This document shows, piece after piece, positions 44,361 to 53,136 of a stretch of 64,000 bases of DNA (its first letter is position 1; every line of letters starts with the position of its first letter). A model generated the notes under the pieces. That model saw only the letters and a program-made list of their open reading frames with translations, was not told the origin of the DNA and made no database searches. Source of the DNA: Bin87 sp034421995 (GTDB lineage Bacteria; Chloroflexota; Dehalococcoidia; Lucifugimonadales; UBA3495); assembly GCA_034421995.1 (NCBI GenBank), contig DAOUJY010000025.1:1-64000 (forward strand). Direction: 5' to 3'. A program made the position numbers and the translations under genes.

Positions 44361-45862
44361 TGATCGGCGATCTATCGCGCAACATACGCCGATACCGGCG
44401 CGGCAAAGTAGGGGCGACCGGCCGGTCGCCCCTACTTTGCGCGGTGGCTCTCTTCGTATTGTTGGCAATTGCCTACGCTTTTTCGATGGACATCCGCGCC
44501 AGCCGCGGCGCGGCCATCACTGGCGATGAGCCTTTCTACCTGATCACCACCCAGAGCCTGCTGACGGATGGCGACCTGGACCTTCGCAACCAGTACGCCA
44601 CCAAGTCATACCAGTCCTTCTTCGACCATCCCGACGACCTGTGGTACCAGTCGGCCCCCACACCCGACGGCCGGGTGCTAAGCCCCCATAACCCGGGGCT
44701 ATCGGTGTTGGTGATCCCCGGATTCCTATTGGGCGGCCGGCGTGGGGTTCAAGTGCAACTGCTGCTGATGGCCGCTGCAACGATGGCATTCGCCTTCGTG
44801 CTGGCCGACCGTCTCACCGGACGCCGGGCGATCTGCTGGTTGGCTGCGCTGGGCGTGGGCCTGACGGCGACGGCGTTCATCTACTCATCCGAGATTTACC
44901 CCGAGTTTCCCGCGGCTTTGGCGCTGGTAGTCACCCTGTTGATCGCCACTCGGCGAAACAAGTCGGGCTGGCGCGATTCTCTGTACCTGGCCGCGGCGCT
45001 CACCGCAATGTGCTGGCTGGGAACGAAATATGCAGCGTTGGCGTTGCCGGTGGCGGGCTATTTCCTGTTCAAGGCCGACCGACCCGGGCAAATCGTCCTG
45101 GTGGCAGTCGGGGGCGTTTCGGCGGCGCTGTTCGCCTGGTTCCACCTGCACGTTTTTGGGGGACTGACGCCCTACGGCGTCAACGTCGTGTACGACCAAT
45201 GGAACACCGTTGAGATATTCGGCGGACACGTCGGATTTTCCGAGCGTTACTATCGCATCTGGGGCCTGTTCATTGACCGACGCTTTGGGATCGGACGCTG
45301 GGCGCCGCTGATGCTCGCGGCGGCGCCGGCCCTGGCGCTGTTGGCGGCGAGCCGGATCTATCAAAAATCGTGGGAGCAACGCTTGCTGCTGATCCTCATC
45401 GGGATCCAGTTGCTGATCGCAACCTTCGTGGCAATTACCATGATGGGCTGGTGGTTCCCCGGACGAACGATGTTGACCGTGCTGCCGCTGTTGGTTGTGC
45501 CGTTGGCGCTGCTGATCGACCGCGCCTCTGCCTTGGGCCGGGCATTCATCGTCGTGCTGGGCGCTTATACGCTGGCGATCACCGCCGGCCTGGCGCAAGC
45601 CGGACACGCCGGCGAAATCACCATCGCGGTGGACCCCTTTGACATGACGTTCGTGCCCTTCCAGGCCGTCGCCGGCCTGTTCCCACTCTACACCCGGTGG
45701 ACGGCGGAAACATGGCAGCTGACTTATCTGTGGTGGGCGCTGTTCATTGGGGCAGCGGGAGCGGCCATGTGGCCCGAAATCTCCGGTGCGGCAAAACAGT
45801 GGTCACAAAAGGTCCTTGATGCCATCAGCAAACGCGACCCGCGGCTCCCAGCCGATGAGTGA
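44357..45862 (+). CDS. Multi-pass membrane glycosyltransferase (GT39/PMT-like)
   Basis: 501 residues with about 12 membrane helices. After the first helix an acidic motif in an outer loop (TGDEPFYLI) matches the catalytic Asp-Glu of GT-C fold lipid-linked glycosyltransferases. Its start overlaps the iron-binding gene by 4 nt (ATGA). A 38-bp perfect palindrome lies in codons for KVGATGRSPLL near residue 17-27, before the first helix. Substrate is unknown; a link to the GT2 fusion protein upstream is plausible. Confidence 0.75.
   Translation: MMIGDLSRNIRRYRRGKVGATGRSPLLCAVALFVLLAIAYAFSMDIRASRGAAITGDEPFYLITTQSLLTDGDLDLRNQYATKSYQSFFDHPDDLWYQSAPTPDGRVLSPHNPGLSVLVIPGFLLGGRRGVQVQLLLMAAATMAFAFVLADRLTGRRAICWLAALGVGLTATAFIYSSEIYPEFPAALALVVTLLIATRRNKSGWRDSLYLAAALTAMCWLGTKYAALALPVAGYFLFKADRPGQIVLVAVGGVSAALFAWFHLHVFGGLTPYGVNVVYDQWNTVEIFGGHVGFSERYYRIWGLFIDRRFGIGRWAPLMLAAAPALALLAASRIYQKSWEQRLLLILIGIQLLIATFVAITMMGWWFPGRTMLTVLPLLVVPLALLIDRASALGRAFIVVLGAYTLAITAGLAQAGHAGEITIAVDPFDMTFVPFQAVAGLFPLYTRWTAETWQLTYLWWALFIGAAGAAMWPEISGAAKQWSQKVLDAISKRDPRLPADE
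44403..44440. repeat. GTAGGGGCGACC palindrome inside a coding region, copy 1
   Basis: A perfect 38-bp palindrome with the half-sequence GCAAAGTAGGGGCGACCGG. It is in frame and encodes VGATGRSPL near the N terminus of the membrane glycosyltransferase. Related copies lie at 49131-49152 and 59969-59996. Confidence 0.9.
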
Positions 45863-46702
45863 TTTGGCCTGGGAATAATCGGCCGCTTTCCGGGCTTCCT
45901 CGAAATCGCCCCTGGGGTTGGGTACGATGTGCTCCACCGGCCCACCGATGGCCGCCGCGATGTCATTCACCGACGTTTCCTGTCCGGTCCCGATGTTCAG
46001 GACGGTATGCCGGCCGGCCGGCAGCTCCTCAGTAGCGGCCAGGATGTTGGCCTCCACCACATCCGAAACGTGGGTATAGGAACGGGTCTGATTGCCGTCG
46101 CCGTACACGGTCAGGGGTTGTTCTTGGGCGCGCATCCGCAGGAATCGGGGGATCACCAGGGAATACGCTCCTTCAGACGGCTGGCCTGGACCGTACACGT
46201 TGAAATAGCGCAGCGACACGATAGTCATGCCGAAAAGTCCGGCGAACAGAGCGGCGTACTGCTCGCCCATCAGTTTTTGCAACGCATATGGCGACATGGG
46301 ATTGGGCGTCATGTCCTCCCGCATCAGGTGGGTGGCCTGGTCGCCGTACACGCTGGAGGATGACGAGTTGATCACGCGCCTCACTCCGCTGAGATGGGCT
46401 GCCCGGAGCACGTTCAGGGTCCCGGTCACGTTGACGTCGTGGGTGCCAATGGGATCGGTCACAGACCGTTCCACCCGCGCCCAGGCTGCCGTGTGAAACA
46501 CCACTTCCGCTTCCTCGGTGGCGGTCAATACCGCCGCCAAATCTGCCACCGACCCGATGACCAAGTCCGCCTCGCGATTGTGGTTCGACCGCTCTCCGGT
46601 GGACATATCGTCCAGCACCGTCACTTCGTGACCCAGTTCGACCAGCCGGCCCACCAAGTGCGAGCCGATGAATCCACAGCCGCCGGTTACGACGCATCTC
46701 AT
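45803..46702 (-). CDS. NAD-dependent sugar epimerase/dehydratase (GalE-like)
   Basis: 299 residues from ATG 46702 (46732 is an alternative). Extended SDR features: GGCGFIGSHL for NAD binding, SSSSVYGD with the catalytic Ser, and YALQK supplying Tyr and Lys. The C-terminal part GDGNQTRSYTHVSDVV and LNIGTGQETSVNDIA matches nucleotide-sugar epimerases such as UDP-glucose 4-epimerase. It converges with the glycosyltransferase gene and overlaps it by 60 nt. Confidence 0.85.
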   Translation of the reverse strand: MRCVVTGGCGFIGSHLVGRLVELGHEVTVLDDMSTGERSNHNREADLVIGSVADLAAVLTATEEAEVVFHTAAWARVERSVTDPIGTHDVNVTGTLNVLRAAHLSGVRRVINSSSSSVYGDQATHLMREDMTPNPMSPYALQKLMGEQYAALFAGLFGMTIVSLRYFNVYGPGQPSEGAYSLVIPRFLRMRAQEQPLTVYGDGNQTRSYTHVSDVVEANILAATEELPAGRHTVLNIGTGQETSVNDIAAAIGGPVEHIVPNPRGDFEEARKAADYSQAKSLIGWEPRVAFADGIKDLL

Positions 46703-47180
46703 GACAGCTTCAAAGTTTCGCACAGGTTGCATTATCAGAAATGCTCATGCATGCCCAGTTTATCATCTTTCCTCCTTTGGTTGGTTGGTTGGTCGGTTGA
46801 TGCTTTGCTTCGGGTTCGGGGTTCGGGTTGTCGGCGCTACGGCCAGAGAGCGTGGGCTGCGAATTGATTTCCTAAGTTTGCGCGTGCTGACAGTTCTTCA
46901 TGTTGGAACCACCCTCGCGCAGCGGTGGTGAAACCCGCCGTACTGGTCTATGCGGTACCGGGGAATACGATTACCGGCCTGTGAGCGATAGCCAGCGGTG
47001 CATGAGATCCGACGTGCCGTCCGCCGCGGGCGGACAGCGGTTGGCCGTGTTGCCTGAACCCTGTGAACCCGATATTCAGATGTGATTGGGGCAGATGGGC
47101 CGTGGCCTTGGGCTTGCTGCCTTACGCGTGGAGTATAGTGTAGCGAACGGACGTGCGGTTGCACAAGGGGCGGGGTGTCA
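46703..47180. other. Intergenic spacer without a supported gene
   Basis: No good coding frame or RNA is visible. It contains a short run of TTGG units (46778-46793 region) and a few short direct repeats. The right part of the gap holds the palindromic element listed next and a TATAAT at 47373-47378, 33 nt before the pyrF start. Confidence 0.5.
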
Positions 47181-47317
47181 TCGGGTAGTGTTACATTTTA
47201 GGTGGTCTAACTTCTTGTCATTCCGGCGAAAGCCGGAATCCAGTAGCGTTTTCTGGACTCCGGCTTCCGCTGGAGTGACGGATTAGAAGCCAGCCACCTA
47301 AAACGGAACGCTACCGA
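47181..47317. repeat. Nested palindromic element with GTCATTCCGGCG module
   Basis: Outer arms TCGGGTAGTGTTACATTTTA and its imperfect complement (AACGCTACCGA end) enclose TAGGTGG/CCACCTA, which in turn enclose GTCATTCCGGCGAAAGCCGG and the opposite-oriented CTCCGGCTTCCGCTGGAGTGAC. Whole element about 137 bp. The central module matches that at 26.76 kb, the outer arms do not. Confidence 0.8.
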
Positions 47318-47410
47318 TGGATTGCCATTTCGACGGCTCTCCTTACGATAGCAGCCCTGGTTCGGATACGGCTATAATGGATTACCCTTTTGAGGCTTGC
47401 GTCGATTATC

Positions 47411-48304
47411 ATGAGCTTTGTTGATAGGCTGCGTGCCGCTTGTGACGAAACCCAAAGTTTGGTTTGCGTCGGATTGGACGTTGACCCGGACAAAATACCG
47501 GAAGCCCTCGGTCCCAGGTCCGGCGCCCGCGCCCGCGCCCGCGCCTGCATTAGGTTCAATCGCGCTATCGTGGACGCGACCGCCGATTTGGTGTGCGCGT
47601 ACAAGCCCAACTTGGCCTTTTATGAGGCAGAAGGTCTGCACGGTATTCTGGCGTTGCAGAAGACCATCGACTACATTCGTGATACCGCCCCCCACACCGT
47701 TATCATTGGCGACAGTAAGATGGGCGATATAGGGACCACCGCAGAAGCTTATGCCAAAGCGATGTTTGGCGTTCTGAAATTTGACGCTGTTACAATCAAC
47801 GCCTGGGGCGGTCATGACACCGCTGCGCCGTGGTTGGAGAATCCTGAACGGGGAGCATTTGTATGGTGTAGAGGGTCCAACGATGGTTCCGCTGACTTTC
47901 AAGATTTGAACGTAATCGGAACCGATGAAGTGCCAGTCCCTTTATATTTGCACATGGCCCGCCAATCTCAGAACTGGTCAGAACACGACAATTTGGGGTT
48001 GGTGATGGGCGCTACTGCATCAAAGCAGATGAAGAGTGTACGGAAAGCTTGCCCCACTGTTCCGTTGCTGATTCCCGGCATTGGCCCACAGGGCGGGGAC
48101 TTGGAGGAGGCGGTTCGTTACGGGGTCGACGCTGAGGGCCGTATGGCTATCATCAACTCGTCACGCGGCATCATCTACGCCTCTTCCGGTGATGATTACG
48201 CCTCTGCCGCACGCAAGGCCGCCGGCAACCTGCGAGACAACATCAACCGTGTCCTGGACGAAATGGGCTTGGGATGGCATCAGAAATCAAACCCTCCGAC
48301 CTGA
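47411..48304 (+). CDS. pyrF: Orotidine 5'-phosphate decarboxylase (type 2)
   Basis: 297 residues from ATG 47411. It converts OMP to UMP in pyrimidine synthesis. The long (type 2) family form is seen: VGLDVDPDKIPEAL, the catalytic DSKMGDIGTTA with Asp-Lys-Asp, and the phosphate site LIPGIGPQGGD. A GCCCGC microsatellite at 47524-47545 encodes ARARARA in a loop, an odd basic insert before FNRAIVDAT. Its last 31 nt overlap the DUF951 gene. Confidence 0.92.
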   Translation: MSFVDRLRAACDETQSLVCVGLDVDPDKIPEALGPRSGARARARACIRFNRAIVDATADLVCAYKPNLAFYEAEGLHGILALQKTIDYIRDTAPHTVIIGDSKMGDIGTTAEAYAKAMFGVLKFDAVTINAWGGHDTAAPWLENPERGAFVWCRGSNDGSADFQDLNVIGTDEVPVPLYLHMARQSQNWSEHDNLGLVMGATASKQMKSVRKACPTVPLLIPGIGPQGGDLEEAVRYGVDAEGRMAIINSSRGIIYASSGDDYASAARKAAGNLRDNINRVLDEMGLGWHQKSNPPT

Positions 48305-48504
48305 AGCCCGGCGACGTTGTACGGCTCAAAAAACCCCATCCCTGCGGTGGCTACGAGTGGCGCGTCAACCGGGTGGGCGGTGACATCGGACTGCGCTGCC
48401 GGACCTGCGGCCACAACATCATGGCCCCCCGGTTCCGTATCATCCGCCGCATCCGGGAGATTACCCGTCCGGACTACTCCCCTTCGGAACGGAACGCCCA
48501 GTGA
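48274..48504 (+). CDS. DUF951-family protein
   Basis: 76 residues with the DUF951 pattern KPGDVVRLKKPHPCGGYEW, GGDIGLRCRTCGHNI and RFRIIRRIR. Three cysteines plus a histidine (PCG, CRTCGH) can form a zinc or Fe-S site in a small SH3-like fold, perhaps for nucleic-acid binding. The family is common in Firmicutes and Chloroflexota and is uncharacterised. It overlaps both neighbours, so translation is coupled. Confidence 0.85.
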   Translation: MASEIKPSDLKPGDVVRLKKPHPCGGYEWRVNRVGGDIGLRCRTCGHNIMAPRFRIIRRIREITRPDYSPSERNAQ

Positions 48505-49757
48505 GAACAGCGTCCTGGCGGTCCTCCCTGGGCCGGCAGGGCCGTTATCGCGGGGTGTCTCTGCTGTGCGTTATCGTTGCCCTCAACAGCCTGGGCATGG
48601 GCATCATCTCCCCGGTTCTGCCTCTGTTCCTGGAGCAGGAATATGGCGTGACCGCGGCCGAAGTCGGCATCGCCGTTGGCTTGTTCGGCGTGGGCCGTCT
48701 GGTCACCAGCGTACCGGCCGGCTACCTGGCGCAACGGTACGGCCGGCGGCGCGTCCTGGCCTTGGGCGCCGCCATCAACACGGCCGGCGCGGCCATGGTG
48801 TCAGTGTCGTTCAGCTACGTGTGGCTGACCGGATGGCGGTTCGTCTCCGGTTTCGGCGGCAGCATTTTCCTTACCGTCGCCACCATTTACCTCCGCGACG
48901 AGGCTGATGCTGAAACCCGGGGCCGCCTGCTCAGCCTGCAAGAGTTGAGCATATTGGCCGGACAGATTTTGGGCCCGTTGCTGGGAGGCTATATCGCCAG
49001 CATATTCGGGCTGCGCATCCCCCTGTTCGGCCAGGCGATACTGATGGCGGCCTCCCTGGCCGTAATCGTCATGGCCCTTCCTGAATCGCGCTGGCGGGAA
49101 ACCTCGTCGGAATCCCATCGCCGCCGAGTAGGGGCTACTCATGAGTCGCCCCGGCCCGCGCAACCGCAGCGCGGCGCCCTGTGGCGTCTCATCTTCAGCC
49201 CGGCGTTCATCTTCGTGGGCCTCTTCGCGCTCATGATCGTGGCCAACCGACAGGGCGCACGCTTGAGCGTAATGCCCCTGTTCGGCCGTCAGAAAGGGTT
49301 TGGACCTGATGACCTGGGACTGTGGCTCAGTGTCACCCATTTCCCGCAGTTCTTTACCACCATGTTTTCCGGCTATCTGTCTGACCGCTTCGGACGCAAA
49401 ACACCCATTCTGCCGTCCATCATATTGCTGTGCCTGGGCATCGCCGCCTTTGTGTGGGCCGGCAATCTATGGCAACTGCTGCTATCGGGAGTTCTGCTCG
49501 GCCTGGGCGAAGGTTTGGGCAGCCCGGCCGGCACGGTGTTCTTCGCGGACATCGCTCCCCCCGGCTTGGAGGGCGTGACCATCGGGCTGCTGCGAACCTT
49601 CGGAGGGGTCGGCACCATTATCGGAGCCATGTCGCTGGGCGCGATAGCCGACGCCACCAGTTTCACCTGGTCCCTGTGGGTGGACGCGATTATCCTGGCG
49701 GCGTCGGGTATCGGGTTGTTGCTGTTTGTGCGTGAGACGTACCGCCGGCGGCCATGA
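48501..49757 (+). CDS. Major facilitator superfamily transporter
   Basis: 418 residues from GTG 48501, with 12 membrane helices in two halves. The MFS loop motif appears as GYLAQRYGRRRVLALG after helix 2 and again as GYLSDRFGRKTPIL in the second half. The linker between halves (RRRVGATHESPRPAQ) is encoded by a copy of the GTAGGGGC palindrome. Drug/metabolite efflux is common for this type, but the substrate is unknown. Confidence 0.85.
   Translation: MRTASWRSSLGRQGRYRGVSLLCVIVALNSLGMGIISPVLPLFLEQEYGVTAAEVGIAVGLFGVGRLVTSVPAGYLAQRYGRRRVLALGAAINTAGAAMVSVSFSYVWLTGWRFVSGFGGSIFLTVATIYLRDEADAETRGRLLSLQELSILAGQILGPLLGGYIASIFGLRIPLFGQAILMAASLAVIVMALPESRWRETSSESHRRRVGATHESPRPAQPQRGALWRLIFSPAFIFVGLFALMIVANRQGARLSVMPLFGRQKGFGPDDLGLWLSVTHFPQFFTTMFSGYLSDRFGRKTPILPSIILLCLGIAAFVWAGNLWQLLLSGVLLGLGEGLGSPAGTVFFADIAPPGLEGVTIGLLRTFGGVGTIIGAMSLGAIADATSFTWSLWVDAIILAASGIGLLLFVRETYRRRP
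49131..49152. repeat. GTAGGGGCGACC palindrome inside a coding region, copy 2
   Basis: GGGGCTACTCATGAGTCGCCCC is a 22-bp near-palindrome with a single mismatched pair, centred on CATG. It is preceded by GTA and read in the same frame as the other copies, giving VGATHESP in the central linker of the MFS transporter. Confidence 0.75.
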
Positions 49758-49870
49758 TTGTCAGAATCAGGATTCGCTGGATTGAAGGATATTCAGGATC
49801 GGGCCTCTCCTCCACCGAACGGCTCCAATCCTGTCAATCCCCAAATCCCGAAAATCCTGATTCTGATGAT
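49758..49870. repeat. TCAGAATCAGGATT palindromic element, copy 2
   Basis: TGTCAGAATCAGGATT at the left and AATCCTGATTCTGATGAT at the right bracket GGATT/AATCC-rich arms, as in the copy at 22234-22344. It separates the convergent ends of two MFS genes. Confidence 0.75.
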
Positions 49871-49880
49871 TCTCCATAGG

Positions 49881-51227
49881 TTACGAATCCCCCGCCGCCC
49901 CGGCCGTCTCCATCAACGCAGCAGGGTGTTCAACCCTTACCTTGAGCAGCAGCGCGCCGCCGATGATAAACAGCAATGCGCTGGCGCCCAACAGCGCGGT
50001 GTATCCGAACCCCGGGCCGAACCACACCGCGACCAGATCGGGCAGGGGGCCGATAGCTTTGGCGCCGGCAGCGCCGAACAGGGTGCCCAGATTAACCACT
50101 CCCATGTGCTGCGCCTCGCGGCCCGGGGCTCCCAGGTCATTGGCCATGGCCCAGTGAGTTGTCAGGATGATCCCCACCGCTCCGCCGATCACGCTGGCGA
50201 CAACCACCGCCAGCAAATAGGTGCTTACCCACATCATAGCGATGGTGGACAACACCGCGACGACTGTTCCGAAGGCCAGCAGCGGCTTCCGACCAATGCG
50301 ATCCGACAGCCACCCCGAAGGGTAGGTGGTCAAAATCAGCATTCCACCGATCCCGATTATGGCCACGCCCAGGGCTTGCGCCGGATTCTCCACCTGCACC
50401 TTGTCGCGGAGGAAAAACAGTCCGTAGGTGGTGAAGATGACGATGGCGCCGATGAAAGCGCTGCGGGAGGCCACGAACCAGGGCAGGTCGGCATGGAGAC
50501 GGGCCATGTTAGCCGTTTCGGGAAAAGCCATGGCGGCGCGGTGAAACGCTGCCGCCGTCACCCCGCCGGTGTCGCGCATACGCTGGTATATGGTGGTGGA
50601 GCTGACGCTTGCCGTCACGATTATCGCCACGCCGAACAACGCCAGCGTGAACCAAAGCCACTGGGCGTGGTCCGGCCAAGAATAGTGACCTATCATCAGC
50701 GCGGTCAGGCACAGAATGCTGGCCCCGCCCAACGCCTCCATCAAAGTTTTTATGGACGCCGCCACGCCCACGCGGTTAGCCGGCACCAGCTCCCGTATGC
50801 TCGCCAGGTAGGGCGAATACGCGATCCCGGAGTTCGTCTGGATGAACAGCCACACCACCAACAGGCTGGTGTAGGTCAACGGCATGGCGAGAGCGCCCAG
50901 AGCGACGGTGATGCAGACGCCGCCCCACAGCATATAGGGCAATCGCCGGCCCAGCCGCGACCGGGTTCGATCACTGGCCCAACCGACCGGCACCTGGACC
51001 AGCGCTGCCGCCAGCAGCCCGGCCAAGCCCACCACCCCCAGGAGGGTGTTCTTGGCCGCCTCCGGAGCGACCTCCAGCACCAGGATCGGCAGCACCGCAG
51101 TATCCATCGCCAGCACGAAGCCCGCCAGCCCGAAGCTGTACGCGTTCAGGCGCACCAGCGCCCATTTCCCCCAGACAAACCCGGGCGACGCCGGCGCCGA
51201 CTGAGTTGTGTAACTGTATGCGTTCAT
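49881..51227 (-). CDS. Major facilitator transporter (SLC45/sugar-cation-symporter-like)
   Basis: 448 residues from ATG 51227, with 12 membrane helices. Motifs include GWASDRTRSRLGRRLPYMLWG after helix 2 and GWLSDRIGRKPLLAFG in the second half. The double Arg loop RSRLGRR is typical of glycoside-pentoside-hexuronide and SLC45-type sugar carriers. It is divergent from the BtuF-like gene with about 100 nt between the starts. Confidence 0.8.
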   Translation of the reverse strand: MNAYSYTTQSAPASPGFVWGKWALVRLNAYSFGLAGFVLAMDTAVLPILVLEVAPEAAKNTLLGVVGLAGLLAAALVQVPVGWASDRTRSRLGRRLPYMLWGGVCITVALGALAMPLTYTSLLVVWLFIQTNSGIAYSPYLASIRELVPANRVGVAASIKTLMEALGGASILCLTALMIGHYSWPDHAQWLWFTLALFGVAIIVTASVSSTTIYQRMRDTGGVTAAAFHRAAMAFPETANMARLHADLPWFVASRSAFIGAIVIFTTYGLFFLRDKVQVENPAQALGVAIIGIGGMLILTTYPSGWLSDRIGRKPLLAFGTVVAVLSTIAMMWVSTYLLAVVVASVIGGAVGIILTTHWAMANDLGAPGREAQHMGVVNLGTLFGAAGAKAIGPLPDLVAVWFGPGFGYTALLGASALLFIIGGALLLKVRVEHPAALMETAGAAGDS

Positions 51228-51326
51228 GGTTGCCCGGTATGAATACGCTGGGGTCTGAAATCGGTATCTTTGCATATGCTACAATGCGCCGGCCGGACTA
51301 TCAATCTAACGGCACAGGAACGCGCC

Positions 51327-52379
51327 GTGCGCATTTGTTCGCTCCTTCCCAGCGGAACCGAGATACTGTTTGCCCTCGGGTTGGGCGAACGGATCATCGG
51401 AGTAACCGACCTCTGCGACTATCCTCCGGCCGCAAAGGATATTCGCGTCGTCTGCCGGAGCCGCATCGACCCGTCGGTGATGTCCAGTGAGGAAGTAGAG
51501 GCCGAGATGCACCGCATCCTCTCGGCCGGCGAAAGCCCGTATGACCTGGACGTGGCATGGCTCAACCAGGCGGCGCCCGACCTGGTCCTCACCCAGGACC
51601 TGTGCTATTTCTGCGAGGTTGACGCGGGAACGGTCCATAAGGCGGTGGATCCGATACCGGACCAGCCCCAGGTCCTGAACTTGAACCCTCGCACCCTGGA
51701 CGAAATCCTGGATAGTTTCCTTGAAGTCGGCGCAGCCTGCGGGGTGTCGCGGCGAGCCGTCGCGCTGGTGTCCCAATTGCGCGAACGCATCGACGCCGTG
51801 GAATGTGAAGTCCGGGGATCCCAGACCCGACCAACTGTCTTCTCCCTGGAAGGGGTGAACCCGCTTGTAATCGGAGGCCACTGGGTCACGGACCTGGTGA
51901 CCAGAGCCGGAGGAATACTGCCGGAGCGATTCACTCCTGGGTGCGCGGCGGAGCGTATCCAGTGGAGTGAAGTGGTTGCAGCGCAACCGGAAAAGCTCTT
52001 CATTGACTTGTGTTCGTCCGACCTGGCGCGCAGCGTCCGGGAAATCCCGTGGTTGGCATCACAACCCGGATGGGAGGACCTGCCCGCGGTCCGCGCCGGG
52101 GAGGTATATCTCATCGATCACAGCACCCTCAGCCGGCCGAGTCCCCGGGTGGTGAGCGGACTGGAATTGTTGGCTCAACTCACTCATCCCGACCTTTTTT
52201 CAGGACATATCCCCGCCGGGGCCGTGCTCAAGTTGGATCCGACCGTCGCGGCGAGTGTGGAACCGGAACACATCGGCGACGCTTTCGGACCCTGGCCACC
52301 GCCCAAAATTGGGCGGCGTCCGAACGGATCCGCCCCAATACCGGCCACGGTTGGCATTAGTGATACTGGCCGGGTATAA
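51327..52379 (+). CDS. Cobalamin-binding (BtuF-like) solute-binding protein
   Basis: 350 residues from GTG 51327, with AGGAA upstream; the frame extends to TTG 51270. The helical-backbone binding fold is visible (ICSLLPSGTEILFALGLGERIIGVTD, APDLVLTQDLC, LEGVNPLVIGGHWVTDLV). No signal peptide is present at the chosen start, which is unusual for BtuF and is shared by a group of cytoplasmic relatives annotated as cobalamin-binding. No cobalamin riboswitch or transport partner is nearby, so the ligand is uncertain. Confidence 0.75.
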   Translation: MRICSLLPSGTEILFALGLGERIIGVTDLCDYPPAAKDIRVVCRSRIDPSVMSSEEVEAEMHRILSAGESPYDLDVAWLNQAAPDLVLTQDLCYFCEVDAGTVHKAVDPIPDQPQVLNLNPRTLDEILDSFLEVGAACGVSRRAVALVSQLRERIDAVECEVRGSQTRPTVFSLEGVNPLVIGGHWVTDLVTRAGGILPERFTPGCAAERIQWSEVVAAQPEKLFIDLCSSDLARSVREIPWLASQPGWEDLPAVRAGEVYLIDHSTLSRPSPRVVSGLELLAQLTHPDLFSGHIPAGAVLKLDPTVAASVEPEHIGDAFGPWPPPKIGRRPNGSAPIPATVGISDTGRV

Positions 52380-52410
52380 TCATCACCAACTTTTCGGGGG
52401 TAAGCGCGCA

Positions 52411-52899
52411 GTGGTCAGTTCAGATGATTTTCGTCATGCCATGGCAAAGTTCGCAACCGGCGTTACGGTAATCACCACGTTGGATCCGTCGGGAAATCCC
52501 CATGCGATGACGGCCAATGCTTTTACGTCGGTCTGCCTGGAACCGCCCACACTTCTGGTATGCGTCGCCCACAATACCATCACCTACGGGTACGTGGAGG
52601 AGCAGAAGCGGATCGGTGTGAACGTCCTGCGTGAAGAGCAGGAAGAATTGGGGATGTACTTCGCCCGACGGCCGGAGCAACGGGTGGGCAATCCGGAGTA
52701 TTCTTACACCATGGGCGAACACGACGTGCCCGAACTCGACGGCTCCATGGTCTTTTTCAACTGCGACATCGTAGGCTCTCACGTGTACGGCGATCACACC
52801 ATCTACGTGGGAGAGGTCAAGCAGATGAAACAGAGCGGGGACGACGCCAATCCGCTGATGTTCTACGACAGTCACTGGTATCACCCGGCCCACGAATAA
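52411..52899 (+). CDS. Flavin reductase-like FMN-binding protein
   Basis: 162 residues from GTG 52411, preceded by GGGGGT. The flavin reductase fold is clear: MAKFATGVTVITTLD, HAMTANAFTSVCLEPP and FARRP later. Such proteins use NAD(P)H to supply reduced flavin to two-component monooxygenases. The acyl-CoA-dehydrogenase-like monooxygenase at 24.3 kb is a possible but distant client. It is monocistronic. Confidence 0.88.
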   Translation: MVSSDDFRHAMAKFATGVTVITTLDPSGNPHAMTANAFTSVCLEPPTLLVCVAHNTITYGYVEEQKRIGVNVLREEQEELGMYFARRPEQRVGNPEYSYTMGEHDVPELDGSMVFFNCDIVGSHVYGDHTIYVGEVKQMKQSGDDANPLMFYDSHWYHPAHE

Positions 52900-52994
52900 T
52901 ACCAACCCGTGATTGGCAGGTTGCCGGGTAACATCGGTCGGGTGCCCTCCCGTCTCATCTTGGCCTGAGAATTAACGTCCGGTTCCACTGGTGC

Positions 52995-53014
52995 GACGAC
53001 GACCAATCGTCGTC
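52995..53014. repeat. Small hairpin upstream of threonine synthase
   Basis: GACGACGA and TCGTCGTC form a perfect 8-bp stem around four bases. It lacks a T tract and lies just before the promoter-like sequence at 53028-53056. Confidence 0.45.
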
Positions 53015-53027
53015 AATCTCACTTCGG

Positions 53028-53056
53028 TTGTCAGTACCGCCGGCCTCTGGCACAAT
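53028..53056 (+). promoter_or_regulatory. Possible promoter of the thrC operon
   Basis: TTGTCA (53028-53033), 17 nt, CACAAT (53051-53056). Both hexamers have mismatches, but spacing is ideal and it lies about 75 nt before the start codon. Confidence 0.35.
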
Positions 53057-53136
53057 AGTAGGCCCGTTGCCGATCAGAGCCTTACGCTGTGGTCCGGCAG
53101 CGAGCCATCAACCCACACCAACGGAGGTGTTTTCCG

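Noticed and set aside
46775..46800. TTGG tandem units as a phase-variation tract
   Set aside because: The run is short, imperfect and far from any start codon or promoter I can support.
49758..51242. Long plus-strand open frame of 494 codons opposite an MFS gene
   Set aside because: Its composition is low-complexity Gln/His/Arg/Gly with no motifs; the minus-strand frame encodes a clear 12-helix transporter.
51270..51326. Upstream TTG start for the BtuF-like gene
   Set aside because: The extra 19 residues are not a signal peptide and there is no ribosome binding site; GTG 51327 has AGGAA upstream.
51200..51330. Cobalamin riboswitch before the BtuF-like gene
   Set aside because: The spacer between the divergent starts is only about 100 nt and lacks a recognisable B12 box.
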